Of a DNA stretch of 28,564 bases, positions 1 to 6,593 are shown piece after piece (the stretch's first letter is position 1; each line of letters begins with the position of its first letter). Source of the stretch: an uncultured Collinsella sp. (GTDB lineage Bacteria > Actinomycetota > Coriobacteriia > Coriobacteriales > Coriobacteriaceae); NCBI GenBank assembly GCA_902464175.1, contig CABQHZ010000012.1, forward strand, positions 1 to 28,564, in the 5' to 3' direction. A program made the translations under genes and the position numbers. The notes beneath the pieces were generated by a model. It did no database searches. It was not told where the DNA came from and was given only the letters and a program-made list of their open reading frames with translations.

Positions 1-626
1 GCAACAAGGACGGCGTGCCCGCCAAGGTTGCCACGATCGAGTACGATCCGAACCGTTCCGCTCGCATCGCTCTGCTGCACTACGCTGACGGTGAGAAGCG
101 CTACATCCTGGCCCCCAAGGGCCTCGAGGTCGGTCAGACCATCATGTCCGGTTCTGACGCCGACATCAAGCCGGGCAACGCTCTGCCCCTCGCCGACATC
201 CCCGTCGGTACGCTCATCCACGCCGTCGAGTTCCAGCCGGGCAAGGGCGCTGCTATCGCCCGTTCCGCCGGTAACTCCTGCCAGCTGATGGGTAAGGAGG
301 GTAAGTACGCTATCGTCCGTATGCCTTCCTCCGAGATGCGCCGCATCCTCGTTACCTGCCGCGCCACCGTCGGTGAGGTCGGCAACGCCGATCACGCCAA
401 CATCGTCATCGGCAAGGCCGGCCGTAAGCGTCACATGAACGTGCGCCCGACCGTCCGCGGTACCGTCATGAACCCTGTCGACCACCCGCACGGCGGTGGC
501 GAGGGCAAGAACCACACCTCTGGTCGTCCCTCTGTTACCCCCTGGGGTAAGCCGACGAAGGGCCTTCGTACGCGCAAGAAGAAGAAGGTCTCGAACCAGC
601 ACATCATTCGTCGCCGTAAGAAGTAA
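1..626 (+). CDS. rplB: 50S ribosomal protein L2, 5' end cut off by the window
   Basis: The reading frame is open from base 3 to the TAA at 624-626, giving 207 residues of a protein that is normally about 277 long, so roughly the first quarter lies outside the window. L2 binds 23S rRNA near the peptidyl-transferase centre and helps subunit association. The C-terminal segment is diagnostic: a HPHGGGEG stretch followed by the TPWGKPTKG region and a very basic tail ending in RRRKK. The in-frame ATG near base 15 is internal, not the start. rpsS follows after 32 bases with an AGGAGA ribosome site. Identification is certain from sequence and from the S10-operon gene order. Confidence 0.97.
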   Translation, partial: NKDGVPAKVATIEYDPNRSARIALLHYADGEKRYILAPKGLEVGQTIMSGSDADIKPGNALPLADIPVGTLIHAVEFQPGKGAAIARSAGNSCQLMGKEGKYAIVRMPSSEMRRILVTCRATVGEVGNADHANIVIGKAGRKRHMNVRPTVRGTVMNPVDHPHGGGEGKNHTSGRPSVTPWGKPTKGLRTRKKKKVSNQHIIRRRKK

Positions 627-658
627 TTTCGGATACCGAGTTTTAGGAGAAAGCACTT

Positions 659-919
659 ATGAGCAGAAGTCTCAAAAAGGGCCCGTTCGTGGAGACTCGC
701 CTTCTCTCGCGTATCACCGCGATGAACGAGGCTGGCAAGAAGGACGTCGTGAAGACCTGGTCCCGCGCGTCCACCATCTTCCCCGAGATGGTTGGTCACA
801 CCATCGCCGTCCACGACGGCCGCAAGCATGTGCCCGTGTATGTTACCGAGTCCATGGTTGGTCACAAGCTCGGCGAGTTCGCGCCGACTCGTACGTTCCG
901 TGGCCACAAGGCCAAATAG
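659..919 (+). CDS. rpsS: 30S ribosomal protein S19
   Basis: This 86-residue protein starts MSRSLKKGPF and is of normal length for S19, which binds the head of the 30S subunit in a complex with S13 near the A site. The GHKLGEFAPTRTFRGH segment near the C-terminus is typical of the family. The ATG at 659 is preceded by AGGAGA at a suitable distance. It sits between rplB and rplV, the conserved S10-operon order, and the next gene begins only 14 bases downstream, so co-transcription is expected. Confidence 0.98.
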   Translation: MSRSLKKGPFVETRLLSRITAMNEAGKKDVVKTWSRASTIFPEMVGHTIAVHDGRKHVPVYVTESMVGHKLGEFAPTRTFRGHKAK

Positions 920-933
920 GGGGTTAACCGTAA

Positions 934-1305
934 ATGGCAACTAAGTCTATTGAAACTGAGGCCACCGAGGTTCGCGCCGTCGCTAAGTACGTGCGTGTTT
1001 CCCCCAGCAAGGCCCGCCTGGTGGTCGATCTGATCCGCCGCAAGCCTGTCGCTCAGGCCTTCGACATCCTCCACTTCTGCGACCGCGCCGTCGCCGTGGA
1101 TGTCGAGAAGGTTCTCCGTTCCGCCGTTGCGAACGCCGAGAACAACAACGGTCTGCGTGCCGACAACCTGGTTGTCGCCGCTGCCTATGTTGACGAGGGT
1201 CCGACGCTTAAGCGCATCCGTCCCCGCGCCAAGGGTTCCGCTTCTCGCATTCTGAAGCGTACTTCCCACATCACCGTCGTCGTTGCTCCTCGAAAGGAGG
1301 CGTAA
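934..1305 (+). CDS. rplV: 50S ribosomal protein L22
   Basis: This 123-residue protein contributes to the lining of the peptide exit tunnel, where its extended beta-hairpin is the site of some macrolide-resistance changes in other bacteria. A short N-terminal extension of about 12 residues precedes the VRVSPSKARLVVDLIR core. The hairpin region (KRIRPRAKGSASRILKRTSHITVVV) is intact near residues 88-117. The final codons contain the GGAGG ribosome site used by rpsC, which starts six bases after the stop. The start is the ATG after a G-rich spacer at 919-925. Confidence 0.97.
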   Translation: MATKSIETEATEVRAVAKYVRVSPSKARLVVDLIRRKPVAQAFDILHFCDRAVAVDVEKVLRSAVANAENNNGLRADNLVVAAAYVDEGPTLKRIRPRAKGSASRILKRTSHITVVVAPRKEA

Positions 1306-1311
1306 AGCTGT

Positions 1312-2022
1312 ATGGGTCAGAAAGTCTACCCCACCGGCTTCCGTCTTGGCATCACCGAGAACTGGCGCTCCCGCTGGTTCGCAGAGAAGGATTACGCTAA
1401 GACCCTCGGTAACGATCTCGAGATCCGCAAGTACCTCGAGAAGCGTCTTTCCCGCGCAGCTGTCTCCCGCGTCGAGATCGAGCGCGCTGGCGACAAGGTG
1501 AAGGTCATCATCCTCACCGCTCGCCCCGGCGTTGTCATTGGTAAGAAGGGTGCCGAGATCGATACCCTCCGCACCGAGCTCGAGAAGGTCGCTGGCGTCT
1601 CCAAGGGCCAGCTCTCCGTCGACGTTGTCGAGATCAAGCGCCCCGAGCTCGACGCCAACCTCGTTGCTCAGTCTATCGCCGAGCAGCTCGAGGGCCGCGT
1701 TGCCTTCCGTCGCGCTATGCGCAAGGCTGTCCAGTCCGCCCGCAAGGCCGGCGCTAAGGGCATCCGTATCCAGTGCTCCGGTCGTCTTGGCGGTGCCGAG
1801 ATGGGCCGTCGTGAGTGGTACCGCGAGGGTCGCGTGCCTCTGCACACCCTCCGTGCCAAGATCGACTACGGCACGGCTGTCGCCAGCACCACCATGGGCG
1901 CTTGCGGCGTGAAGGTCTGGATCTACCTGGGCGAGAAGCTCCCGGGCCAGCCTGTTCCCAACCCTGCACTCGAGGGCTCTTCCCGTCCTCGTCGTCGTAA
2001 CTCCGAGAGGAGGGGTCAGTAG
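1312..2022 (+). CDS. rpsC: 30S ribosomal protein S3
   Basis: The 236-residue product begins MGQKVYPTGFRLG and has the type II KH domain with its GKKG loop (residues about 75-80, VVIGKKGAEID) that contacts RNA. S3 lies at the mRNA entry pore of the 30S subunit and takes part in helicase activity of the ribosome. The C-terminal S3 domain (GRLGGAEMGRREWYREGRVPLHTLRA) is complete and is followed by a basic tail. The GGAGG for this gene lies inside the end of rplV. The stop codon TAG shares its last G with the GTG start of rplP, which suggests translational coupling. Confidence 0.98.
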   Translation: MGQKVYPTGFRLGITENWRSRWFAEKDYAKTLGNDLEIRKYLEKRLSRAAVSRVEIERAGDKVKVIILTARPGVVIGKKGAEIDTLRTELEKVAGVSKGQLSVDVVEIKRPELDANLVAQSIAEQLEGRVAFRRAMRKAVQSARKAGAKGIRIQCSGRLGGAEMGRREWYREGRVPLHTLRAKIDYGTAVASTTMGACGVKVWIYLGEKLPGQPVPNPALEGSSRPRRRNSERRGQ

Positions 2023-2525
2023 TGCTTGCCCCTAAGCGTATTCTTCACCGCAAGGTGCAGCGTGGCTCCATGAAGGGCCAGGCCAAGGGTAATACCGAGC
2101 TGCATTTCGGCGAGTTTGGTATCCAGGCTCTCGAGGCCCATTGGATCACCAACCGTCAGATCGAGGCCGCTCGTATTGCCATGACCCGCTACATGAAGCG
2201 TGGCGGTCGTGTCTACATCACGATCTTCCCCGATAAGCCCATCACCAAGAAGCCTGCCGAGACTCGCATGGGTTCTGGTAAGGGTAACCCCGAGGAGTGG
2301 GTGGCCGTCGTCAAGCCCGGCCGCATCATGTTCGAGGTCAAGGGCGTGCCCGAGGAGGTCGCTCGCGAGGCTCTGCGTCTTGCACAGCACAAGCTTCCCA
2401 TCAAGACCAAGATTGTTGCTGCTAAGAACGCTGAGCAGCGCATCGAGAAGGAGATGGCTGAGGAGGCCGCTCTCGAGGCCAAGTGGGCTGCTGAGGACGC
2501 CGCCGCCGCCAAGGAGGAGAACTAA
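2022..2525 (+). CDS. rplP: 50S ribosomal protein L16, GTG start
   Basis: L16 organises the tRNA-binding region and helps late 50S assembly. The protein reads MLAPKRILHRKVQRG when the GTG at 2022 is used as start. GTG is the only sensible start because the conserved LxPKR terminus begins there, with GAGAGGAGGGG just upstream inside rpsC. The product is 167 residues, against about 137-145 in most bacteria. The extra length is a C-terminal tail of about 25 residues rich in Ala, Glu and Lys (for example EEAALEAKWAAEDAAAAKEEN). Its stop overlaps the rpmC start by one base (TAATG). Confidence 0.97.
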   Translation: MLAPKRILHRKVQRGSMKGQAKGNTELHFGEFGIQALEAHWITNRQIEAARIAMTRYMKRGGRVYITIFPDKPITKKPAETRMGSGKGNPEEWVAVVKPGRIMFEVKGVPEEVAREALRLAQHKLPIKTKIVAAKNAEQRIEKEMAEEAALEAKWAAEDAAAAKEEN

Positions 2526-2740
2526 TGAAGCCCGCAGAGATTCGTGAGCTCTCGGACGCTCAGCTCGTTGAGAAGCTGAAGGAAATGCGCGCCGAGCTCT
2601 TTAACCTTCGTTTCCAGATGGCCACCAGCCAGCTGGACAACACCGCTCGCGTCAACACCGTGAAGAAGGACATCGCTCGCGTCCTCACGGAGCAGCGCGC
2701 CCGCGAGATCGCAGCGGAGAAGTCCGCTGTCGCCGAGTAG
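2525..2740 (+). CDS. rpmC: 50S ribosomal protein L29
   Basis: This 71-residue, mostly helical protein sits at the exit tunnel beside L23 and forms part of the docking area for trigger factor and SRP. The signature LFNLRFQMATSQLDN...VKKDIARVLTE is present at residues about 26-56. The start ATG overlaps the rplP stop by one base, and the ribosome site AAGGAGGAG lies in the end of rplP. Length is normal, and the gene order rplP-rpmC-rpsQ is universal in bacteria. Confidence 0.97.
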   Translation: MKPAEIRELSDAQLVEKLKEMRAELFNLRFQMATSQLDNTARVNTVKKDIARVLTEQRAREIAAEKSAVAE

Positions 2741-2756
2741 GACCTAAGGAGAGAAC

Positions 2757-3017
2757 ATGACTGATTCGCGTAACACGCGTAAGGTCCGTACGGGTGTCGT
2801 TACCTCCGTCTCCGGTGCCAAGACCATCGTCGTCACCATCACCGAGCGCAAGCGTCACCCCAAGTACGGCAAGATGATGACCAGCTCCAAGAAGTTGCAC
2901 GCTCATGACGAGGAGTGCACGGCTGGCGTGGGCGACACCGTCCGCGTTATGGAGACCCGTCCTATGTCCAAGATGAAGCGTTGGCGCCTCATCGAGGTCG
3001 TCGAGCGCGCTAAATAA
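2757..3017 (+). CDS. rpsQ: 30S ribosomal protein S17
   Basis: This 86-residue OB-fold protein binds the 5' domain of 16S rRNA early in 30S assembly. Its family motif is clear: RTGVVTSVSGAKTIVVTITERKRHPKYGK, with the later GDTVRVMETRPMSKMKRWRLIEVVE segment. A strong AAGGAGAG precedes the ATG. It is the last gene of the S10-type block. The 118 bases after it are the longest gap in this ribosomal cluster and hold a structured element described separately. Confidence 0.97.
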   Translation: MTDSRNTRKVRTGVVTSVSGAKTIVVTITERKRHPKYGKMMTSSKKLHAHDEECTAGVGDTVRVMETRPMSKMKRWRLIEVVERAK

Positions 3018-3044
3018 GCAGTCGCTCTTACGACTTGTACGTTT

Positions 3045-3110
3045 CCGAAGATGTGCGTATGCCTGGCTTGCATACCACAGGCCACATAAAGGCAGCGCAC
3101 CTCTCTTCGG
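3045..3110 (+). promoter_or_regulatory. Structured RNA leader between rpsQ and rplN
   Basis: The 118-base gap before rplN can fold into a nested structure. A 7-bp outer stem pairs 3045-3051 with 3104-3110, a 5-bp stem pairs 3053-3057 with 3096-3100, and an inner hairpin pairs 3058-3062 with 3070-3074. The rplN ribosome site lies just outside, at about 3120. In many bacteria the first gene of the spc operon is rplN, and leader RNAs around this position are bound by a ribosomal protein for autogenous control. I do not recognise a described class, so its role is inference from position and folding. Confidence 0.4.
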
Positions 3111-3135
3111 TTCTTAGTTCGGAGGAACATCTACC

Positions 3136-3504
3136 ATGATTCAGATGCAAACCATGCTGAACGTCGCCGACAACTCCGGCGCTCGCAAGATTCGCTGCAT
3201 CAAGGTGCTTGGCGGTTCCAAGCGTCGTTATGCAGGCATCGGCGATGTGTTCATCGGTGCTGTCCAGGAGGCTACCCCTGGCGCCAACGTCAAGAAGAAG
3301 GACGTTGTCCGTTGCGTCGTCGTTCGCACCGTTAAGGAGATCCGCCGCAAGGATGGCTCCTACATTCGCTTTGATGAGAACGCCTGCGTTGTCATCAACA
3401 ACGATGGTTCGCCCGTCGGCACCCGTATCTTCGGGCCCGTCGCTCGCGAGCTTCGTGACAAGAAGTACATGAAGATCGTCTCGCTCGCTCCCGAGACCCT
3501 GTAG
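3136..3504 (+). CDS. rplN: 50S ribosomal protein L14
   Basis: This 122-residue protein starts MIQMQTMLNVADNSGARKIRCIKVLGG and is the standard length for L14, which binds 23S rRNA at the subunit interface and contacts the silencing factor RsfS in other bacteria. The core VRCVVVRTVKEIRRKDGSYIRFDENACVVIN and the terminal GPVARELRDKKYMKIVSLAPE are intact. The ATG follows a strong GGAGGA site. It opens the spc-type block, of which only L14 and L24 are present here. Confidence 0.98.
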   Translation: MIQMQTMLNVADNSGARKIRCIKVLGGSKRRYAGIGDVFIGAVQEATPGANVKKKDVVRCVVVRTVKEIRRKDGSYIRFDENACVVINNDGSPVGTRIFGPVARELRDKKYMKIVSLAPETL

Positions 3505-3517
3505 TTAGGGGAGATAT

Positions 3518-3823
3518 ATGTATATCAAGAAGGGCGATAAGGTCCAGGTTCTCTCTGGTAAGGATCGCGGCAAGCAGGGCGTTATCCTGCGTGCTCTCCC
3601 CGCCGAGAACAAGGTCGTTGTCGAGGGCGTTTCGGTCGTCAAGAAGGCCGTCAAGCCCAACGCTGCCAACCAGCAGGGCGGCATCGTTTCGCAGGAGGCT
3701 CCCATCGACGCCTCCAACGTCAATCTCGTCTGCCCCGAGTGCGGTAAGGTTACCCGCGTCGGTCACGAGAAGGACGGCAAGAACAAGCTGCGCGTCTGCA
3801 AGAAGTGCGGCCACAAGTTCTAA
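3518..3823 (+). CDS. rplX: 50S ribosomal protein L24 with a four-cysteine C-terminus
   Basis: This 101-residue KOW-domain protein helps start 50S assembly. The KOW segment KKGDKVQVLSGKDRGKQG lies at residues 4-21, and the L24 tail SNVNLVCPECGKVTRVG follows. Four cysteines stand as two CxxC pairs at residues 72/75 and 94/97, a zinc-ribbon arrangement. Many L24 proteins lack these cysteines, so this is probably a zinc-binding form. In the usual spc order rplE, rpsN, rpsH and rplF would follow, but here a terminator and unrelated genes do. Confidence 0.96.
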   Translation: MYIKKGDKVQVLSGKDRGKQGVILRALPAENKVVVEGVSVVKKAVKPNAANQQGGIVSQEAPIDASNVNLVCPECGKVTRVGHEKDGKNKLRVCKKCGHKF

Positions 3824-3850
3824 GCTGCCCGCAACATTAAGTTGCCAGCA

Positions 3851-3885
3851 AAGGCCCGGATGCCCCACGGCACCCGGGCCTTTTT
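3851..3885 (+). terminator. Rho-independent terminator after rplX
   Basis: A 14-bp stem with one mismatch pairs 3851-3864 with 3869-3882 around a CCAC loop and runs into five T residues. It closes the ribosomal operon right after rplX and shows that transcription is not meant to continue into the next genes. Confidence 0.93.
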
Positions 3886-3896
3886 CTATCCCCACT

Positions 3897-3977
3897 CATT
3901 GGGGACAGACTTAAATGACTAGTCGTTGGGGACGTTCTTAAACGGCTAGTCATTTGGGACGGTCTTCAGCTAAGTTG
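3897..3977. repeat. Three tandem 27-bp direct repeats
   Basis: Three units begin at 3897, 3924 and 3951, exactly 27 bp apart. Units 1 and 2 share CATT/CGTT-GGGGAC, a CTTAAA core and the CTAGT end. Unit 3 keeps the ATTTGGGACGGTCTT part and decays afterwards. The GGGGAC-type wording recurs at 4114-4123 and 4141-4154, which suggests remnants of one dispersed repeat family. No gene is visible in 3886-4200. Confidence 0.7.
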
Positions 3978-4041
3978 CGGTGAAATAGGGACTGATGAGG
4001 GGCTCTGGCGGGCTAAACAATCCCTATTTCACCGCAACTTA
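3971..4041. repeat. Perfect 21-bp inverted repeat with 29-nt loop
   Basis: Bases 3971-3991 are the exact reverse complement of 4021-4041 (arm begins TAAGTTGCGGTGAAATAGGG). The loop is 3992-4020. No transposase lies nearby and no T-run follows, so a REP- or MITE-like element is more likely than a terminator. Confidence 0.8.
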
Positions 4042-4080
4042 CGTAGGTTCAGTTTCGATGGCGCAGCAGCTAGATGAATG

Positions 4081-4135
4081 CGGCAGGAGGGGACGTACCC
4101 AAGTGATGGCATCCGGGGACGTTCCCTTCCTGCCG
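4081..4135. repeat. Imperfect inverted repeat (CGGCAGGA...TCCTGCCG)
   Basis: The left arm 4081-4096 and the right arm 4119-4135 pair with one mismatch and one bulge. It is the third palindromic element within 240 bp after the ribosomal terminator, and it contains the GGGACGT wording seen in the direct repeats next to it. Confidence 0.6.
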
Positions 4136-4200
4136 GCAGTTTGGGACACTCATTTGGAGTCAGATGATTCGATTCTTCCTTCTTCCCATTCATCTGATAA

Positions 4201-4329
4201 TGCGTGTTTGTGCGCATTTGTCTGCGTGGGATTGCGTGAATATGCGTATAGATGCGCCGTTTACGGGGCAAAAATGACCGTTTAGCGGTGAGATACGCAA
4301 AAACGCGCACAGACGCGCGTATTTGTGCG
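4201..4329 (+). promoter_or_regulatory. Helically phased TGCG array upstream of the Gfo/Idh-DeoR operon
   Basis: TGCG occurs at 4201, 4211, 4223, 4233, 4243 and 4253, spaced 10, 12, 10, 10 and 10 bp, so all lie close to one face of the helix. After a 40-bp gap the complementary word appears (CGCA at 4296 and 4306, with CGCG at 4304), followed by TGCG at 4326. Some DeoR-family repressors bind direct repeats at about one helical turn, and the next operon encodes a DeoR-type protein. An autoregulatory operator array is therefore the simplest reading. No convincing -10/-35 pair was found. Confidence 0.5.
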
Positions 4330-4379
4330 AATATAGAGCTGTCAGAATCGAAAGTCTTTTCACGACGCAGGAGGCACTC

Positions 4380-5459
4380 ATGGCAGATTCCAAGCAGGCT
4401 CCACTCGACGCCGCGGCAGCAGCAAAGGCAGCGTTCGCTTCGGTCCAGGACAAGCCGTTCCCCGACGACATCTTTACGGCTCCCGAGCTCCGTTGGGCTG
4501 TGATCGGTTGCGGCGTTATTGCCAACCAGATGGCTCAGTCCCTTGCCCTGGCCGGCCGCAAGCTTGCGGGCGTTGCCAACCGTACGCTGTCCAAGGCTCA
4601 GGCTTTTGCCGAGCAGTATGGCATCGAGAAGGTCTATGACACGGTCGAGGACCTCTACGCCGATCCGAACATTGACGCGATCTACATCACCACGCCGCAC
4701 AACACGCATATTACCTATCTGCGTACTGCGCTGGCCGCCGGCAAGCACGTGCTCTGCGAGAAGGCCATTACCCTCAACTCTGCCGAGCTCGACGAGGCCC
4801 GCGCCATTGCCGCTGAGCACAATGTGGTCCTTATGGACGCTACCACGGTGCTCCACATGCCCTTGTATCAAGAGCTGCGCCGCCGCATGGATGCCGGCGA
4901 GTTCGGCCGCATGAACCTCGCTCAGCTCAACTTTGGTAGCTACAAGGAGTACGGCGACCTGACCAACCGCTTCTACAACCGCAATCTCGCCGGCGGCGCT
5001 ATGCTCGACATTGGCGTGTACGCGCTCTCCGTCATGCGCCTGTTTATGGCGAGCCAGCCGACCGAGGTCGTGTCGCTGGGCAACACCTGCGAGACCGGCG
5101 TGGACGTCGCGGGCGGCATCGTCTGCCGCAATGCCGAGCAGCAGCTGGGCGTCGTGAGCCTTACGCTCCACTCCAAGCAGCCCAAGCGCTCGGTCATCAG
5201 CTTCGATAAGTGCTATATCGAGGTCAACGAGTATCCGCGCGCCGACCATGCGACCATCGTGTGGACTGCGGACGGTCACCGTGAGGAGGTCCACGCTGGC
5301 ACCGAGGCTTACGCCCTATGCTACGAGATGGCCGATCTTGAGAAGGCCGTTGCCGGCGACGACTCTAAGCGTGAGCTGCTGGATTATGCTTCTGATGTTA
5401 TGGAGCTGATGACCAAGCTACGCGCCGATTGGGGAGTCGTGTACCCCGAGGAGGAGTAA
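4380..5459 (+). CDS. Gfo/Idh/MocA-family NAD(P)-dependent oxidoreductase
   Basis: The product is 359 residues from the ATG at 4380, which has GGAGG six bases upstream. An in-frame ATG at 4323 has no ribosome site and was rejected. The N-terminal Rossmann fold shows the nucleotide loop AVIGCGVIANQMA at residues about 39-51 and the family's CEKAIT segment, with Ala where EKP is usual, near residue 125. The C-terminal half has the GGAMLDIGVY signature of the substrate domain. Family members oxidise or reduce cyclic polyols, sugars or their derivatives, and the substrate cannot be read here. It is co-transcribed with a DeoR regulator three bases downstream, which suggests a sugar-responsive catabolic pair. 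Confidence 0.88.
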   Translation: MADSKQAPLDAAAAAKAAFASVQDKPFPDDIFTAPELRWAVIGCGVIANQMAQSLALAGRKLAGVANRTLSKAQAFAEQYGIEKVYDTVEDLYADPNIDAIYITTPHNTHITYLRTALAAGKHVLCEKAITLNSAELDEARAIAAEHNVVLMDATTVLHMPLYQELRRRMDAGEFGRMNLAQLNFGSYKEYGDLTNRFYNRNLAGGAMLDIGVYALSVMRLFMASQPTEVVSLGNTCETGVDVAGGIVCRNAEQQLGVVSLTLHSKQPKRSVISFDKCYIEVNEYPRADHATIVWTADGHREEVHAGTEAYALCYEMADLEKAVAGDDSKRELLDYASDVMELMTKLRADWGVVYPEEE

Positions 5460-5462
5460 GCG

Positions 5463-6209
5463 ATGCTTGCGGAAGATAGGCTCAACGCGATCGTGTCGAT
5501 GGTGCAGCAGGCTGGCTCGGTTACCGTGCCGGAGCTTGCCGAGACCCTGGGCGTGACGCCGTCCACCATTCGTCGCGATTTGCAGGCGCTCGACCGCGCG
5601 CACCGCATTGCCAAAGTGCATGGAGGCGCGACGAGCCTTGAGCGCGCGCACGTGACGCGAGACTTAACGATCAGCGAACGCAGCGATCTCCATAACGACG
5701 ACAAGGAGCGCATCTGCGCCCGTGCCGCGGCCCTCGTGGAGCCCGAGAGCTTTGTGTACATCGATTCGGGTTCGACGACGCTCAGGCTCATCGAGCATCT
5801 TCCGCATCTCGAAGGGGTAACCTATGTGACTGATTCCGTACTCCATGCTCAGCATCTCGCCCTGCGCGGCATGCGTACCGTGGTGCTGGGCGGCGAGCTC
5901 AAACCCGAGACCGAGGCGCTCGTTGGCCCCGATGCCTTGGCAACTCTAGAACGCTACAACTTCAACTGCGGCTTTTGGGGTTCCAACGGCATTGCCGCCG
6001 AGCAGGGCTTTACGACGCCCGATATCGAGGAGGCACAGGTCAAGCGCATCTCGATGCGCCATACGGCCAAACGCTTCGTAATCTCGGACGCCAGCAAATT
6101 TGGCATGGTGGCGCCCGTCAAGTTTGCGGACTTCCGCGACGCAACGATTATCACCGCGGATGAGGTGCCCGCCAAGTACCAGGCGATGGAAAACGTCATC
6201 ACGGTCTAG
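5463..6209 (+). CDS. DeoR-family transcriptional regulator
   Basis: This 248-residue protein has the N-terminal winged helix (MLAEDRLNAIVSMVQQAGSV, then VPELAETLGVTPSTIRRDLQAL) at residues 1-57, and a DeoRC sensor domain with YIDSGSTTLRLIEHL at about residues 99-113 and the later GSNGI and KFG motifs. DeoR proteins usually repress sugar catabolic operons and release DNA on binding a phosphorylated sugar. The start ATG lies three bases after the oxidoreductase stop, with GAGGAGGAG inside that gene, so the two are translationally linked. The TGCG array upstream of the operon is its most likely target. Confidence 0.92.
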   Translation: MLAEDRLNAIVSMVQQAGSVTVPELAETLGVTPSTIRRDLQALDRAHRIAKVHGGATSLERAHVTRDLTISERSDLHNDDKERICARAAALVEPESFVYIDSGSTTLRLIEHLPHLEGVTYVTDSVLHAQHLALRGMRTVVLGGELKPETEALVGPDALATLERYNFNCGFWGSNGIAAEQGFTTPDIEEAQVKRISMRHTAKRFVISDASKFGMVAPVKFADFRDATIITADEVPAKYQAMENVITV

Positions 6210-6254
6210 CAAAGGGGCGAAGTAAGGCCAAAACCATTTAGTTTTCTCAATAGA

Positions 6255-6291
6255 AAAGCGGCAACATCCATTACGGGCGTTGCCGCTTTCG
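6255..6291 (+). terminator. Terminator-like hairpin after the DeoR gene
   Basis: A perfect 11-bp stem pairs 6255-6265 with 6279-6289 (AAAGCGGCAAC and its complement), with a 13-nt loop and a short TTTC tail. The A-rich 5' side and T-rich 3' side allow function on both strands. It starts 45 bases past the stop of the regulator. Confidence 0.75.
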
Positions 6292-6305
6292 TTGTCTGCC
6301 GGTTT

Positions 6306-6523
6306 GTCTAAATCTGTAACAACTAGACCGTTAAAAGTGGGCTAGGTGTTACAGATCGAGATGCTTCCGAACCGCGCCGTCCCTTTGTCTCAATCTGTAA
6401 CATCTTGGAACGATTTTGCCGAGTTACTGTTACAGATTGAGATTTTCCCTTGAGGGTGATTCGAATGTCTCGATCTGTAACAGATAGACCGGAAAATGGG
6501 TTCTAACTGTTACAAATCGAGAC
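6306..6523. repeat. Three tandem 57-nt palindromes at about 80-bp period
   Basis: Units occupy 6306-6362, 6387-6443 and 6467-6523, each exactly 57 nt, with starts 81 and 80 bp apart. Each begins with a form of GTCTCGATCTGTAACA and ends with its near reverse complement. Pairing continues inward through CTAG- or TAGACC-type segments, so each unit can form a hairpin with a stem of roughly 25 bp. Arms differ by a few bases between units while pairing is mostly kept. No coding frame here is credible. The array lies between two convergent genes. Confidence 0.85.
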
Positions 6524-6554
6524 GTTTTGGGACCGCGGCTGAGCCATCGCGGCA

Positions 6555-6593
6555 AAACCACCACAAAGGTGCCTGTCCCCTTTGTGGTGGTTT
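6555..6593. terminator. Palindromic element with GGTGCCTGTCCCC loop, possible bidirectional terminator
   Basis: A perfect 15-bp stem pairs 6555-6569 with 6579-6593 (AAACCACCACAAAGG and its complement) around a 9-nt loop. The arms end in AAA and TTT. It overlaps the stop codon of the minus-strand pseudouridine synthase, so it can end that transcript. I recall the loop wording as common in Coriobacteriia intergenic repeats, which would make it a repeat that also serves as a terminator. Confidence 0.6.

Noticed and set aside
862..1845. Long minus-strand frame opposite rpsS, rplV and rpsC
   Set aside because: The plus strand encodes universally conserved ribosomal proteins.
4323..4379. Upstream start for the Gfo/Idh protein
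   Set aside because: There is no ribosome site before 4323, while GGAGG precedes the ATG at 4380; the added residues lie in the operator-like region.
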